A stretch of 34,996 nucleotides of DNA from Candidatus Enterenecus stercoripullorum (GCA_018716015.1 DVKM01000022.1:1-34996); one strand, 5' to 3'. Numbered from the stretch's first letter, positions 23,900-33,155 are shown. The notes: a model not told the origin generated them from the sequence alone. Numbers and translations: made by a program.

Positions 23900-26800
23900 A
23901 TGGGCTTTACACATCTTCATTTGCATACGGAATATTCCCTGCTGGACGGAGCTTGCCGCATTGAGGAGCTGGTGAAGCGGGTGAAGGAACTGGGCCAGGA
24001 TTCGGTGGCCATCACCGACCACGGCGTGATGTACGGCGCCATTGATTTTTACAAAGCTTGCAAGGCCGCCGGGGTTAAACCCATCATCGGCTGCGAGGTT
24101 TATGTGGCCCCCCGCACCCGGTTTGACCGGGTGCACGAGCTGGACAGCGGCGCCCGGCATCTGATCCTTCTGTGCCGGAACGAGGAGGGATATCGGAATC
24201 TGTCCTACATGGTGTCCATGGCCTTTACCCAGGGCTTCTATATCAAACCCCGGATTGACATGGACCTGCTGCGGGAGCACAGCCAGGGGCTCATCGCCCT
24301 GTCCGCCTGCCTGGGGGGCGAGATCCCAAGGCGGCTGCTGAGTGGGGACTACGAGGGGGCCAAGGCCCATGCCATGGAGATGCGGTCGCTGTTTGGCCAG
24401 GACGGCTACTATCTGGAGCTGCAAAACCACGGCCTGCCCGACCAGCAGAAGGTGATGGCGGGCATCCTGCGCCTGCACGAGGAGACAGGCATCCCACTGG
24501 TGTGCACCAACGACGCCCACTACCTCACCCGGGAGGACGCAGAGATGCAGGATGTGCTGCTGTGCGTGCAGACGGGCAAACTGCTGGAGGATACCAATCG
24601 CATGCGCTATGAGCCCCAGGAGTTTTATGTGAAGAGTGAGGAAGAGATGCGCGCCCTCTTCCCCAACTGCCCCGAGGCGGTGGAAAATACGCAGAGGATT
24701 GCGGATGCCTGCAACCTGGAGTTTGAGTTCGGCGTGCGCAAGCTGCCCGAGTTCAAACTGCCGGAGGGGGAGACCGACGGGGACGCCTATTTTGAACGGC
24801 TGTGCCGGGAGGGCTTTGACCGCCGATACCCCAACGCCGGACAGGAGTACCTGGACCGGCTGGAGATGGAGATGGGGGTCATCCGGCAGATGGGGTTTGT
24901 GGACTACTTCCTCATCGTGTCCGACTTCATCGGCTATGCCAAGCGCCAGGGTATCCCCGTGGGTCCGGGCCGGGGCAGCGCGGCGGGCTCCATGGTGTCC
25001 TACTGCCTGAACATCACCGACATCGACCCCATGAAGTACTCTTTGTACTTTGAGCGGTTTTTAAACCCTGAGCGGGTGACCATGCCGGACATCGACATCG
25101 ACTTCTGCATCCGCCGCCGGCAGGAGGTCATCGACTATGTGGCCCGGAAGTACGGGGAGGATCATGTGGCCCAGATCGTCACCTTCGGCACCATGAAGGC
25201 CAAAGCGGCCATCCGGGATGTGGGCCGGGTGATGAACCTGCCCTATGCTGAGGTAGACGCCATCGCCAAGCAGGTGCCCTTTGATTTGAAAATGACCTTG
25301 GACAAGGCCCTGGTTCTGTCAAAGGGGCTTTCCGACCTGTATCAGGGGGATGAGAAGGTCAAGAGGCTGGTGGATATGGCCCGGAAGATTGAGGGCATGC
25401 CCCGCAACGCCTCCACCCACGCCGCCGGCGTGGTCATCACCCGCAAGCCGGTGTACGAATATGTGCCCCTGGCCACCAATGACGACGTCACCGTCACCCA
25501 GTACACCATGACCACATTGGAGGAACTGGGCCTTTTGAAGATGGACTTTCTGGGCCTGCGGAACCTGACCATTCTGGACGACGCGGTAAAGATGGTGCGG
25601 CAGCAGCAGCCGGATTTCCAGCTCTCTGACATTCCGGATGACGACTCGGAAGTGTTCCGGATGCTCTCCGAGGGGCGCACCTCCGGGGTGTTCCAGATGG
25701 AGTCGGCGGGCATGACCAGTGTGTGCGTGGGGCTGAAGCCCAAGAGCATTGAGGACATCACCGCCATCATCGCCCTGTACCGGCCAGGTCCTATGGACTC
25801 CATTCCAAAGTTTCTGGCCTGTGCTCAAAATCCTAAGCTGGTGACCTATAAGCACCCTCTGCTGGAGCCCATTTTGTCCGTCACCTACGGCTGCATCGTC
25901 TACCAGGAGCAGGTCATCGAGATCTTCCGCAGGTTGGCGGGCTACTCCCTGGGCCAGGCTGACCTGGTGCGCCGGGCTATGAGCAAGAAAAAGGTCAAGG
26001 ACATCGAGCGGGAGCGGGAGACCTTCCTCCACGGCGATCCACAGCGCAACATCGCCGGGTGTATGGCCAACGGCATCCCGGAGGAGGTGGCCCAGTCCAT
26101 CTATGACGAGATTTACGACTTTGCCAACTATGCCTTCAACAAAGCCCACGCTATGAGCTATGCCATCGTGGCCTACCAGACGGCGTGGTTTAAGTGCCAC
26201 TATACCCGGGAATATATGGCGGCTCTACTCACCTCGGTGCTGGACTCCCAGGACAAGGTGGCCGAGTACATCGCCGAGTGCAGGGACAGCGGCATCGCCC
26301 TGCTGCCCCCGGATATCAACGAGTCTGGGCCGGCCTTCACCGTGTCCGGCGGGAATATCCGCTTTGGTCTGGCCGCCCTGAAGGGGGTGGGCCGGGGCTT
26401 TGTGAACGCCCTGCTGGCAGAGCGGGAACAGGGAGGGCCCTTTACCTCCTTCCCCGAATTTTGCAGCCGGATGTACGATGTCTCCGATATGAACAAGCGG
26501 GTGGTGGACAGCCTGATCCGCTCCGGCAGTTTTGACAGCATGGGCTATCGGAGAAGCCAGCTGCTGGCGGTGTACGAGCAGGTGTTGGACTCCATTGCCC
26601 GGGATCGGAAACAGAACCTGGAGGGTCAGTTCGATCTGTTCGGCGGAAAGGAGACCACAGGCAGAATTCCGGAAATGGTGCTGCCCAACCTGGAGGAGTT
26701 TCCCCGGGGGGAGCTAATGAAGATGGAGAAGGAGGTGACCGGGCTGTACCTGTCCGGCCACCCCATGGATGAATACCGCCGGCAGGTGCAAAAATACAAT

Positions 26801-27355
26801 ACGGTGCCCATTGCCGCTATCCTCAACGCCGGCGGCGAGGAGGGGGACGGCCGGTATGGCGACGGGCAGCGGCTGAACGTGGCCGGGGTAGTGTCTGCGG
26901 CCCGGACCAAGACCACCAAGAACAGTTCCCTGATGGCCTATGTGACCCTGGAGGATGCCAGTGGCTCCATAGAACTGCTGGTCTTTTCCAAGGTGCTGGC
27001 AGAGTGCGGCCCATATCTAAAGGCGGGCCAGCCCCTGGTGGTAACCGGCCGGGTGTCCGTCCGGGATGAGAAGGCGCCCCAGCTGATGGTGGACCGGGTC
27101 ATTCCCCTGGGCGCTGCTGAAGCGGGCCGGGATAAAGGGACGGAGCAGATCCTGTGGATCCGGCTGACGGACGGCGGCGAGCCCTTCACCTGGCTGAAGA
27201 AGCTGCTGAACATGTTCCCGGGAGCGGATAGCGCAATTGTATACCTGGCAGACAGCAGGCGAAAGCTGCGCACCCGATGCCTAATCCATGAGGCGCTGCT
27301 GGCCGAACTCCATGAGGTGCTGGGCGAGGGAAATGTGGTATTGAAGGAAGCGTAG
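23900..27355 (+). CDS. dnaE: DNA polymerase III alpha subunit (DnaE type)
   Basis: An 1151-residue replicative polymerase. The N-terminal PHP domain starts HLHLHTEYSLLDG (5-17) and retains metal-binding His. The catalytic palm has PDIDIDF (396-402) with two of the three Asp, and the finger region has GPGRGSAAGS. Helix-hairpin-helix and OB-fold domains (VAGVVSAARTKTTKNSSLMAYVTLEDASGSIELLVF, about 993-1030) follow. It lacks the exonuclease insertion of PolC. In Firmicutes with PolC, DnaE extends primers; whether PolC exists here cannot be seen. ATG 23900 lies 16 nt after the whiA stop, behind AAGAGGCAAGG. Confidence 0.96.
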   Translation: MGFTHLHLHTEYSLLDGACRIEELVKRVKELGQDSVAITDHGVMYGAIDFYKACKAAGVKPIIGCEVYVAPRTRFDRVHELDSGARHLILLCRNEEGYRNLSYMVSMAFTQGFYIKPRIDMDLLREHSQGLIALSACLGGEIPRRLLSGDYEGAKAHAMEMRSLFGQDGYYLELQNHGLPDQQKVMAGILRLHEETGIPLVCTNDAHYLTREDAEMQDVLLCVQTGKLLEDTNRMRYEPQEFYVKSEEEMRALFPNCPEAVENTQRIADACNLEFEFGVRKLPEFKLPEGETDGDAYFERLCREGFDRRYPNAGQEYLDRLEMEMGVIRQMGFVDYFLIVSDFIGYAKRQGIPVGPGRGSAAGSMVSYCLNITDIDPMKYSLYFERFLNPERVTMPDIDIDFCIRRRQEVIDYVARKYGEDHVAQIVTFGTMKAKAAIRDVGRVMNLPYAEVDAIAKQVPFDLKMTLDKALVLSKGLSDLYQGDEKVKRLVDMARKIEGMPRNASTHAAGVVITRKPVYEYVPLATNDDVTVTQYTMTTLEELGLLKMDFLGLRNLTILDDAVKMVRQQQPDFQLSDIPDDDSEVFRMLSEGRTSGVFQMESAGMTSVCVGLKPKSIEDITAIIALYRPGPMDSIPKFLACAQNPKLVTYKHPLLEPILSVTYGCIVYQEQVIEIFRRLAGYSLGQADLVRRAMSKKKVKDIERERETFLHGDPQRNIAGCMANGIPEEVAQSIYDEIYDFANYAFNKAHAMSYAIVAYQTAWFKCHYTREYMAALLTSVLDSQDKVAEYIAECRDSGIALLPPDINESGPAFTVSGGNIRFGLAALKGVGRGFVNALLAEREQGGPFTSFPEFCSRMYDVSDMNKRVVDSLIRSGSFDSMGYRRSQLLAVYEQVLDSIARDRKQNLEGQFDLFGGKETTGRIPEMVLPNLEEFPRGELMKMEKEVTGLYLSGHPMDEYRRQVQKYNTVPIAAILNAGGEEGDGRYGDGQRLNVAGVVSAARTKTTKNSSLMAYVTLEDASGSIELLVFSKVLAECGPYLKAGQPLVVTGRVSVRDEKAPQLMVDRVIPLGAAEAGRDKGTEQILWIRLTDGGEPFTWLKKLLNMFPGADSAIVYLADSRRKLRTRCLIHEALLAELHEVLGEGNVVLKEA

Positions 27356-27381
27356 ATAGAAATCATGTGAGAGGAATACCC

Positions 27382-28929
27382 ATGTATCAACTGCTGAGCA
27401 AAATCGGAAAACTGCTGTTTCACCGCATGGGGGTCATGATGACCCTGATCGTGGCGCAGATCGTTCTGTACGTGATGGGCCTGCTGTGGCTCCAGGATAC
27501 CCAGTATTACGGGGTATACTGGGGCCTTGCCCTGACTCTGTCCGTGTTGGCTGTGATGTGGATCGTGGGCAGCCCCAGCAATCCTGGCTATAAGATCGGA
27601 TGGATCATCATTGTACTGGCCCTGATCCCCTTCGGCTCGCTGGCCTACCTGTTGCTGGGGGGGAACCGGCTGTCCTACTTCAACCAGCGCCGACTGCGCA
27701 CCATGGAGCGCAGGATGAAGCAGCAGCTGGGAGGGGAGTGCGATAAATCTGCCAGCCTGGCCATGCTGGAGGGACCGGACGCAGGGAGGATGGCCGCCTA
27801 TCTGGAGCACACGGTGAACTGCCCGGTCTATGGCAACACCCGGACCAAATACTATCCCCTGGGGGATGTGTGCTATGACGACATCCTGGAGGCGCTGCGG
27901 GGCGCCCAGCGCTATATTTTCATTGAGTACTTCATTATTGAAGAGGGCAAGTTGTGGAACTCCGTGCTGGAGATCCTGCGGGAGAAGGCTGCCGTTGGGG
28001 TGGAGGTACGGGTGATCTATGATGACATTGGCTCCATCTTTACCTTGCCGGCCAACTATCCCGCCCGGCTGGAGAAGATGGGCATTCACTGCCGGGTGTT
28101 TAACCGTCTGGTGCCGGTGGTGTCCTTCCGGCAGAACAACCGGGATCACCGCAAATATATGATCATTGACGGCAAGGTGGCCTTTACTGGCGGGATCAAC
28201 ATGGCAGACGAGTATATCAACGTCAAGCCCCGGTTTGGCCACTGGAAGGATACCGCCATCCGCTTGGAGGGGGACGGGGTGTGGTCCATGACGGTATCCT
28301 TTTTGTCCATGTGGGACTTTACTCGCAGCGAAGAGGAGCGGTTCGCGCCCTACCGCCCCGCCCCGGCCCCGGGGGGAGTGCAGGGCTATGTGCAGCCCTA
28401 CCATGATTGCCCCTGGGACAACGAGCCGGTGGGGCTGACGGTGTACCTCAACCTCATCAACCGGGCCACCCGCTATGTCTACATCACCACGCCTTACCTG
28501 GTGATTGACTACTCCCTGACCATGGCCCTCACCGCGGCGGCCAAGGCGGGGGTGGACGTGCGCATCATCACTCCCCACATTCCGGATAAGAAAACGGTGT
28601 TTGAGGTGACCCGGGCCTACTATGAGGAGCTGATCCGGGCGGGGGTGCGCATCTTTGAATACACCCCCGGCTTTATCCACGGCAAGAACTTTGTGGTAGA
28701 TGGTAAGTATGCCACTGTGGGGACAGTGAACCTGGACTACCGCAGTATGTTCCTCCACTTTGAAAACGGCGTGCTGCTCTATGACACTCCCACAGTGGGG
28801 GAAATCTGCGAGGACTTTCTGGACACCCAGGGCAAGAGCGTGGAGATCACCATGGACGACTGCAAACGAGTACCCCTGTACCGCCGCCTGCTGCGGGACG
28901 TGCTGCGGCTGATGGCACCGCTGCTGTGA
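27382..28929 (+). CDS. cls: Cardiolipin synthase (phospholipase D family)
   Basis: A 515-residue membrane enzyme joining phosphatidylglycerols to cardiolipin. Two N-terminal transmembrane helices (about 15-65) are followed by two HKD motifs: HRKYMIIDG (H256, K258, D263) and HGKNFVVDG (H433, K435, D440). GAGAGGA lies before ATG 27382; the GTG at 27367 would overlap it. It follows dnaE by 26 nt and is probably in the same transcript. The ending RRLLRDVLRLMAPLL is typical of bacterial Cls. Confidence 0.95.
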   Translation: MYQLLSKIGKLLFHRMGVMMTLIVAQIVLYVMGLLWLQDTQYYGVYWGLALTLSVLAVMWIVGSPSNPGYKIGWIIIVLALIPFGSLAYLLLGGNRLSYFNQRRLRTMERRMKQQLGGECDKSASLAMLEGPDAGRMAAYLEHTVNCPVYGNTRTKYYPLGDVCYDDILEALRGAQRYIFIEYFIIEEGKLWNSVLEILREKAAVGVEVRVIYDDIGSIFTLPANYPARLEKMGIHCRVFNRLVPVVSFRQNNRDHRKYMIIDGKVAFTGGINMADEYINVKPRFGHWKDTAIRLEGDGVWSMTVSFLSMWDFTRSEEERFAPYRPAPAPGGVQGYVQPYHDCPWDNEPVGLTVYLNLINRATRYVYITTPYLVIDYSLTMALTAAAKAGVDVRIITPHIPDKKTVFEVTRAYYEELIRAGVRIFEYTPGFIHGKNFVVDGKYATVGTVNLDYRSMFLHFENGVLLYDTPTVGEICEDFLDTQGKSVEITMDDCKRVPLYRRLLRDVLRLMAPLL

Positions 28930-28995
28930 GCGTTTAAAAGGCTGCCCGCTCTCATGGAGGAGGAAGCGGTCTGTGAGGAGGCCGTCCCCAAAAGA

Positions 28996-29050
28996 CAAAG
29001 ACATTGTGGGGAACTGCGCCAGGCAGTTCCCCACAATGTCTTTGCCTTTC
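28996..29050. terminator. 22-bp perfect hairpin between converging genes
   Basis: Arms 28996-29017 and 29023-29044 are perfect complements around loop GCCAG, and the flank is T-rich on the plus side (CTTTGCCTTTC). It lies 66 nt after cls and 50 nt before the stop of the converging siderophore-binding protein gene, so it probably stops both transcripts. The length of the perfect stem is unusual for a terminator. Confidence 0.75.
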
Positions 29051-29094
29051 TCGCCGCACGGACAGAAAGCCGTCCGGCCCAGCAGCCTTTGCGA

Positions 29095-30117
29095 TCAGCG
29101 GCTTGCGCTCAGCAGCTCGCTCTCCAGGTCCTGGAGCATCAGGTCCAGGGCGGTGATCCCACCCTCGGCGGTGTACCACACGGCGGGGTGGGCCAGGTAG
29201 ACGATGTGCCCGTCCTGATAGGCCCGGGTGCCCATGACCAGATCGTTCTCCAGCACGTCCTGGGCCAGCTGGGCGCCTTCGGTCTGGATGGCGGCGTCCC
29301 GGTCCATGACGAAGATGAAGTCGGGATCCTTGTCCACGATGAACTCGAAGGAGGCCTCGTTGCCGTGGGTGGAGGTGTCAATCTCCGCGTCTACGCCGAT
29401 GTTTTCAAACCCGATTTCCCGGCCGATGAGGGAGCAGCGGCCGTCATTGCCCAGCACGTTGAAGCTGCCGCTGGTGACCATGCCCACGATGGCGGTGTGA
29501 TCCGCCGCGAAGTCGGCCAGGGCCTGGATGCGGCTGTTAAAATCGGCCATCAGCTCTTCTACCTGCGCCTCAAGGCCGAACAGGGAGGCGATGGCAGTGG
29601 CGTTCTGGCGCACGCTCTCCACCACCCCCAGCTGGGTATCGGTGGCCAGATAGACCACCGGGGCGATCTGGCTCAGCGCGTCGTAGGATGCGGACAGCCG
29701 GCCGCCGATGAAGATGACATCGGGCTCGCAGGCCATGACGGCTTCCAGATCGGCCTCTTTGATGGTGCCCAGGTTGGCGATGTCATCGTTGATATAGTCC
29801 TGGAGGTAGTCCAGGCTGGTGGAGGCGGTGCCCACCACCCGGTCGCCCACGCCCAGGGCGTCCAGAATATCCAGGCTGGCCATGTCCAGGATGGCGATGC
29901 GCTGGGGGTCATAGGGGACGGTCAGCTCGACGGGCTTGCCACTGCCGTTCAGGCTGGTGATGGTGACCTGGGTGGGAGTCTCGGGCTGGGCGCTGTTGCT
30001 CCCGGCGGTGCTGGCTTCTGGGCTGGCGCTGGGAGACGAGTTGTCTCCGGTGTTGGAGCAGGCCGCCAGGGCCGCCAGCATGGACAGCGCCAGGATGAGG
30101 GACAGAATCTTTTTCAT
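29095..30117 (-). CDS. Siderophore-binding lipoprotein of an iron ABC importer (YclQ-like)
   Basis: A 340-residue class III solute-binding protein. It has a lipoprotein signal, MKKILSLILALSMLAALAAC, with lipobox LAAC and C20 as the lipidated residue, then a Ser/Pro/Thr-rich linker (21-50) and two lobes joined by a long helix (RIAILDMASLDILDALGVGDRVVG, later DPDFIFVMDRDAA). It binds ferric siderophore outside the membrane. The gene order permease-permease-ATPase-binding protein equals Bacillus yclNOPQ, the petrobactin importer, so a catecholate siderophore is plausible but unproved. Confidence 0.92.
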   Translation of the reverse strand: MKKILSLILALSMLAALAACSNTGDNSSPSASPEASTAGSNSAQPETPTQVTITSLNGSGKPVELTVPYDPQRIAILDMASLDILDALGVGDRVVGTASTSLDYLQDYINDDIANLGTIKEADLEAVMACEPDVIFIGGRLSASYDALSQIAPVVYLATDTQLGVVESVRQNATAIASLFGLEAQVEELMADFNSRIQALADFAADHTAIVGMVTSGSFNVLGNDGRCSLIGREIGFENIGVDAEIDTSTHGNEASFEFIVDKDPDFIFVMDRDAAIQTEGAQLAQDVLENDLVMGTRAYQDGHIVYLAHPAVWYTAEGGITALDLMLQDLESELLSASR

Positions 30118-30165
30118 GGATGGTATCCTCCTTTTTGAGATGAAAGTACGGAAAACAGGGATAGG

Positions 30166-30918
30166 TCAATAGTAGATGGACAGAGGTTTTCCCTCGATCT
30201 CCATGATCTCGAAGTCCACCTTGTAGATCTGGGACAGCGTTTGCCGGGTCATCACCTCCTTCACGGTGCCGAACTTGGCGATTTTCCCATCCGCGAAGGC
30301 GCAGATATAGTCGGAGTAGAAGGCCGCGTAGTTGATCTCGTGGAGCACCAGGATCACCGTCTTGCCCAGCTCGTCGCACAGCCGCCGGACGATCTTCATC
30401 ATATTGGTGGCGTGGTAGATGTCCAGGTTGTTGGTGGGCTCGTCCAGCAGGACGAACTCGGTGTCCTGGGCGATAACCATGGCGATCATGGCCCGTTGGC
30501 GCTGGCCGCCGGACAGCTCATCGATGAACCGATCCTGTATCTCATCCAGCTCCATATAGGCGATGGCCTGGTCAATGATGGCCTCGTCCTCAGCGGTGAT
30601 CCGCCCGCCGGAGTAGGGAAAGCGGCCGAAGGCCACCAGCTCCCGGACGGTAAGCTTCATCTGGATCTGGTTGCTCTGAGTGAGGATGGCCAGGCGCTTG
30701 GACAGCTCCTTACTCTTCCATCTGGAGATGTCCTGGCCCTCAAAGTCCACCAGCCCGGCGTCCCGGGCGATGAGCCGGGAGATAATGCCCATGACGGTGG
30801 ACTTACCCGCCCCGTTGGGGCCGATGAGGGAGAGCACCTTGCCCTTGGGGATTTCAAAGCTGACGGAGTCCACCACGGTCTTTCCGTCATACTGCTTGGT
30901 CAGTTCGGTGACTTTCAT
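30166..30918 (-). CDS. Iron-siderophore ABC transporter ATPase (YclP-like)
   Basis: A 250-residue ABC ATPase. Walker A is GPNGAGKST (33-41), the signature LSGGQRQR (135-142), Walker B FVLLDE (155-160) and the switch His H193 (VLHEINYA). FGRFPYSGGRITAEDE and the ending are like FecE/YclP family members. It powers ferric siderophore uptake. It begins 3 nt after the second permease (AAAGGAGG lies within that gene's end) and precedes the binding-protein gene by 48 nt. Confidence 0.95.
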   Translation of the reverse strand: MKVTELTKQYDGKTVVDSVSFEIPKGKVLSLIGPNGAGKSTVMGIISRLIARDAGLVDFEGQDISRWKSKELSKRLAILTQSNQIQMKLTVRELVAFGRFPYSGGRITAEDEAIIDQAIAYMELDEIQDRFIDELSGGQRQRAMIAMVIAQDTEFVLLDEPTNNLDIYHATNMMKIVRRLCDELGKTVILVLHEINYAAFYSDYICAFADGKIAKFGTVKEVMTRQTLSQIYKVDFEIMEIEGKPLSIYY

Positions 30919-30921
30919 GGG

Positions 30922-31890
30922 TCATACCCTCCTTTTGGTGAGCAGCAGGTAGAGGAAGTAGATTCCTCCGCCCACAGTGATGAATACACTGATGGGAATG
31001 GCGTAGGAGTAGACGTGCTCCACAATGAGCTGCCCGGCTACCAGGATGATCATGCCAAAGAATACCGAGCCCAGGATCAGCTGGCTGTGGCGGTAGGTCT
31101 TGAGCAGCTGTCGGGACAGGTTGGCAATGATCAGGCCCATAAAGGAGATGGGGCCCACCATGGCGGTGGCCACGGCGATGGCCAGGGTTACCCCCAGCAG
31201 CAGGCGCCGGATGCTCCGGTCGTAGTCCACACCCAGGTTGATGGCCTGGGCCTTTCCCAGGGTGAGCACGTCCAGCAGGGCCAGGTCGCGGCGTAGCGCG
31301 AAGATGAGGATGGCCAGCACTATCAGGGAGAAAAGGATGATCTCCGAGTTGACGTTGCTGAAGCTGGCCACCAGGGTGGTCAGCAGAGTGTCGTACTCGT
31401 TGGGGTCCATCACCCGGGTGAGGGTGGACTGAATGCTGCCGAAGAAGGAGGTGAGCACTGTGCCGATGAGCAGCACGTATAGCACGTTGTGGTTGGTTTT
31501 CTGGAACAGGTAGCCGTAGATCAGGGTAGCCGCCACCCCCATGATGACCAGGTCTACGGCGAAGGAGACGTTGGCGTTGGCAGCCAGGATGCTGCCGGAC
31601 CCGGCCACAAAGACCACCGCCGTGTGGATTAGGGTATACAGGGAGTTCATCCCTAGCAGGCAAGGGGTGACGATGGTGTTATTGATGATGGATTGGAACA
31701 CGATGGACGCCCCGCCGATGGAAAAGGCTGCGATGAGCATGACGATGAGCTTGGGGATGCGCAGGCTCATGGCATAGGAGAAGTACTTGGGGTTGACCTC
31801 TACCAGCAGGTAGGCCGCGGCGGCCAGGAGCACCAGAGCGGCCATGAGAATGAGTTTGCGCGCGTTGGCGCGGTGAGCTGCCGTCCTCAT
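30922..31890 (-). CDS. Iron-siderophore ABC permease (YclO-like)
   Basis: A 322-residue FecCD-type permease with about nine hydrophobic segments, ending in FLYLLLTKRRV. It contains VTLAIAVATAMVGPISFMGLIIANLSRQLLKTYRH, the conserved coupling region that contacts the ATPase. Its ATG overlaps the stop of the first permease (ATGA), so the two form a co-translated heterodimer. Confidence 0.95.
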   Translation of the reverse strand: MRTAAHRANARKLILMAALVLLAAAAYLLVEVNPKYFSYAMSLRIPKLIVMLIAAFSIGGASIVFQSIINNTIVTPCLLGMNSLYTLIHTAVVFVAGSGSILAANANVSFAVDLVIMGVAATLIYGYLFQKTNHNVLYVLLIGTVLTSFFGSIQSTLTRVMDPNEYDTLLTTLVASFSNVNSEIILFSLIVLAILIFALRRDLALLDVLTLGKAQAINLGVDYDRSIRRLLLGVTLAIAVATAMVGPISFMGLIIANLSRQLLKTYRHSQLILGSVFFGMIILVAGQLIVEHVYSYAIPISVFITVGGGIYFLYLLLTKRRV

Positions 31891-32930
31891 ACTCCGTCCC
31901 CCCGTTCCGCCTGGGCGATGGGGGCGGCGCAGCCGCCGGCGTGGGCCGCTCCAAGGCGCACCGCTTTCCGGCCGTGGCGCAGCCGGTAGAAAAGCAGCCC
32001 GACGAAGAGGATGCTCCCGATGATGCCCACGATGAGCTCGATGGGCAGCTCATAGGGGGCGATGACCGTCCGGGCGATCATGTCGCAGACCAGCACGAAG
32101 ACGGCCCCGAACAGTGCGGTATCCACCAGGGTGCCCCGGATGCGATCCCCCTTAAACATGGCCACCACGTTGGGGACGATCAGTCCGATGTAGGAGATGG
32201 AACCCACCACGACTACCACCGATGCGGTGATCATCGCTGCGATGGAAAGGCCCGCGAACAGCACCAGGTTATAGGGAACACCCAGGTTTCGGGAGAAATC
32301 CTTGCCCATGCCCACGATATTGAAGTGGTTGGCAAAGACAAAGGCCAGGATCACCAGGGGAACCGCCAGATAGACCAGCTCAAACCGGCCCCGGACCACC
32401 AGGGAGAAGTGGCCCACCAGCCAGGAGGACAGGGCCTGGGTCATCTCAAATTGGTAGGCCAGGTAGTTGGTGATGCCGCCGATGACGTTGCCGAACATAA
32501 TGCCTACCAGAGGGACCATGACCACGTCCTTGAACTGGATGCGCTGGATGAACCACACGAAGATCCAGGTGCCCAGAATGGCGGCGGCGAAGGCAAAGAG
32601 AGCCCGGCCCCACAGGGTGGAATTGGGCATGAACAGCAGAGCCAGCAGGATGCCGAATTGGGCGGAGGAAATGGTGGCCCCGGTGGTGGGGGAAACAAAC
32701 TTGTTCATGCACAGCTGCTGCATGATCAGGCCCGCCACGCTCATGCCCACGCCGGTACAAAGGATGGCCAGCAGACGGGGCAGGCGGGAGATGAGAAAGA
32801 TTTCCAGCTGCTCCAAGTTGCCGGACAGCAGCCCGGACAGGCCTACGTCAATGACCCCGATGAACAGGGACCATATGGACAGGATCAAGAGGAATAGCGC
32901 TAACAGGATGGTGATGCGGTATGATTTGAT
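31887..32930 (-). CDS. Iron-siderophore ABC permease (YclN-like), probable ATC start
   Basis: A FecCD-type permease of 347 residues if begun at ATC 32930-32928, or 333 from TTG 32888. It has about nine membrane segments and the coupling motif SVVVVVGSISYIGLIVPNVVAMFKGD. The frame upstream of the TTG reads IKSYRITILLALFLLILSIWSLFIG, which is the expected first membrane helix with its basic N-terminus. The strong ribosome site GGAAGGAGG (32946-32938) lies exactly 7 nt before ATC and no ATG, GTG or TTG sits nearer. So either ATC is used as start or ATG has mutated to ATC. It is the first gene of the importer operon. Confidence 0.9.
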   Translation of the reverse strand: MKSYRITILLALFLLILSIWSLFIGVIDVGLSGLLSGNLEQLEIFLISRLPRLLAILCTGVGMSVAGLIMQQLCMNKFVSPTTGATISSAQFGILLALLFMPNSTLWGRALFAFAAAILGTWIFVWFIQRIQFKDVVMVPLVGIMFGNVIGGITNYLAYQFEMTQALSSWLVGHFSLVVRGRFELVYLAVPLVILAFVFANHFNIVGMGKDFSRNLGVPYNLVLFAGLSIAAMITASVVVVVGSISYIGLIVPNVVAMFKGDRIRGTLVDTALFGAVFVLVCDMIARTVIAPYELPIELIVGIIGSILFVGLLFYRLRHGRKAVRLGAAHAGGCAAPIAQAERGDGV

Positions 32931-32970
32931 GGGGACTCCTCCTTCCGTGCTTCTACAGAATCTTCAGAAG

Positions 32971-32989
32971 TAGTTAGCTAAAACTAACC
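32971..32989. promoter_or_regulatory. Candidate iron-regulator operator upstream of the siderophore importer
   Basis: GTTAG (32973-32977) and CTAAC (32984-32988) form an inverted repeat with a 6-nt centre, and the element contains TTAGCTAA. It resembles the TTAGGTTAG.CTAACCTAA type iron box of DtxR/IdeR proteins, though it is not a full match. It lies about 40 nt upstream of the permease start. The sequence is seen; the regulator is inference. Confidence 0.45.
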
Positions 32990-32995
32990 GGTTTC

Positions 32996-33052
32996 AAAAA
33001 AAGGCGCGCGGCGGGAGCCAATCAAACGGCTGCGCTCTCACTGCACGCTGTG
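32996..33052 (-). terminator. Possible leader terminator of the siderophore importer
   Basis: On the minus strand GCGTGC (33050-33045) can pair with GCGCGC just before a run of seven T (33002-32996), with an inner AGCC/GGCT stem. It lies between the candidate promoter and the first gene, so it could attenuate the operon. The stem is not clean. Confidence 0.35.
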
Positions 33053-33056
33053 TGGG

Positions 33057-33086
33057 TATCATATCACAAGGGGTTAGCGATAGACA
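33057..33086 (-). promoter_or_regulatory. Candidate promoter of the siderophore importer
   Basis: On the minus strand TTGTCT (33086-33081) and TATGAT (33062-33057) are 18 nt apart, about 125 nt upstream of the first permease. A weaker alternative lies at the TTGAAA near 32999-32994, overlapping the candidate iron box. Confidence 0.45.
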
Positions 33087-33155
33087 ACTGACAATTCAAA
33101 TGAAAAATTTACCGCCGAAACAGGTAAAATTGTCGGAAAAGCGCATACCTTCCTC

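Noticed and set aside
26938-29034. A 698-codon minus-strand frame opposite dnaE and cls
   Set aside because: Same pattern: antisense to conserved genes, no ribosome site, no domain. Similar frames opposite fabF (12176-13534) and opposite accC (5707-6870) were rejected for the same reason.
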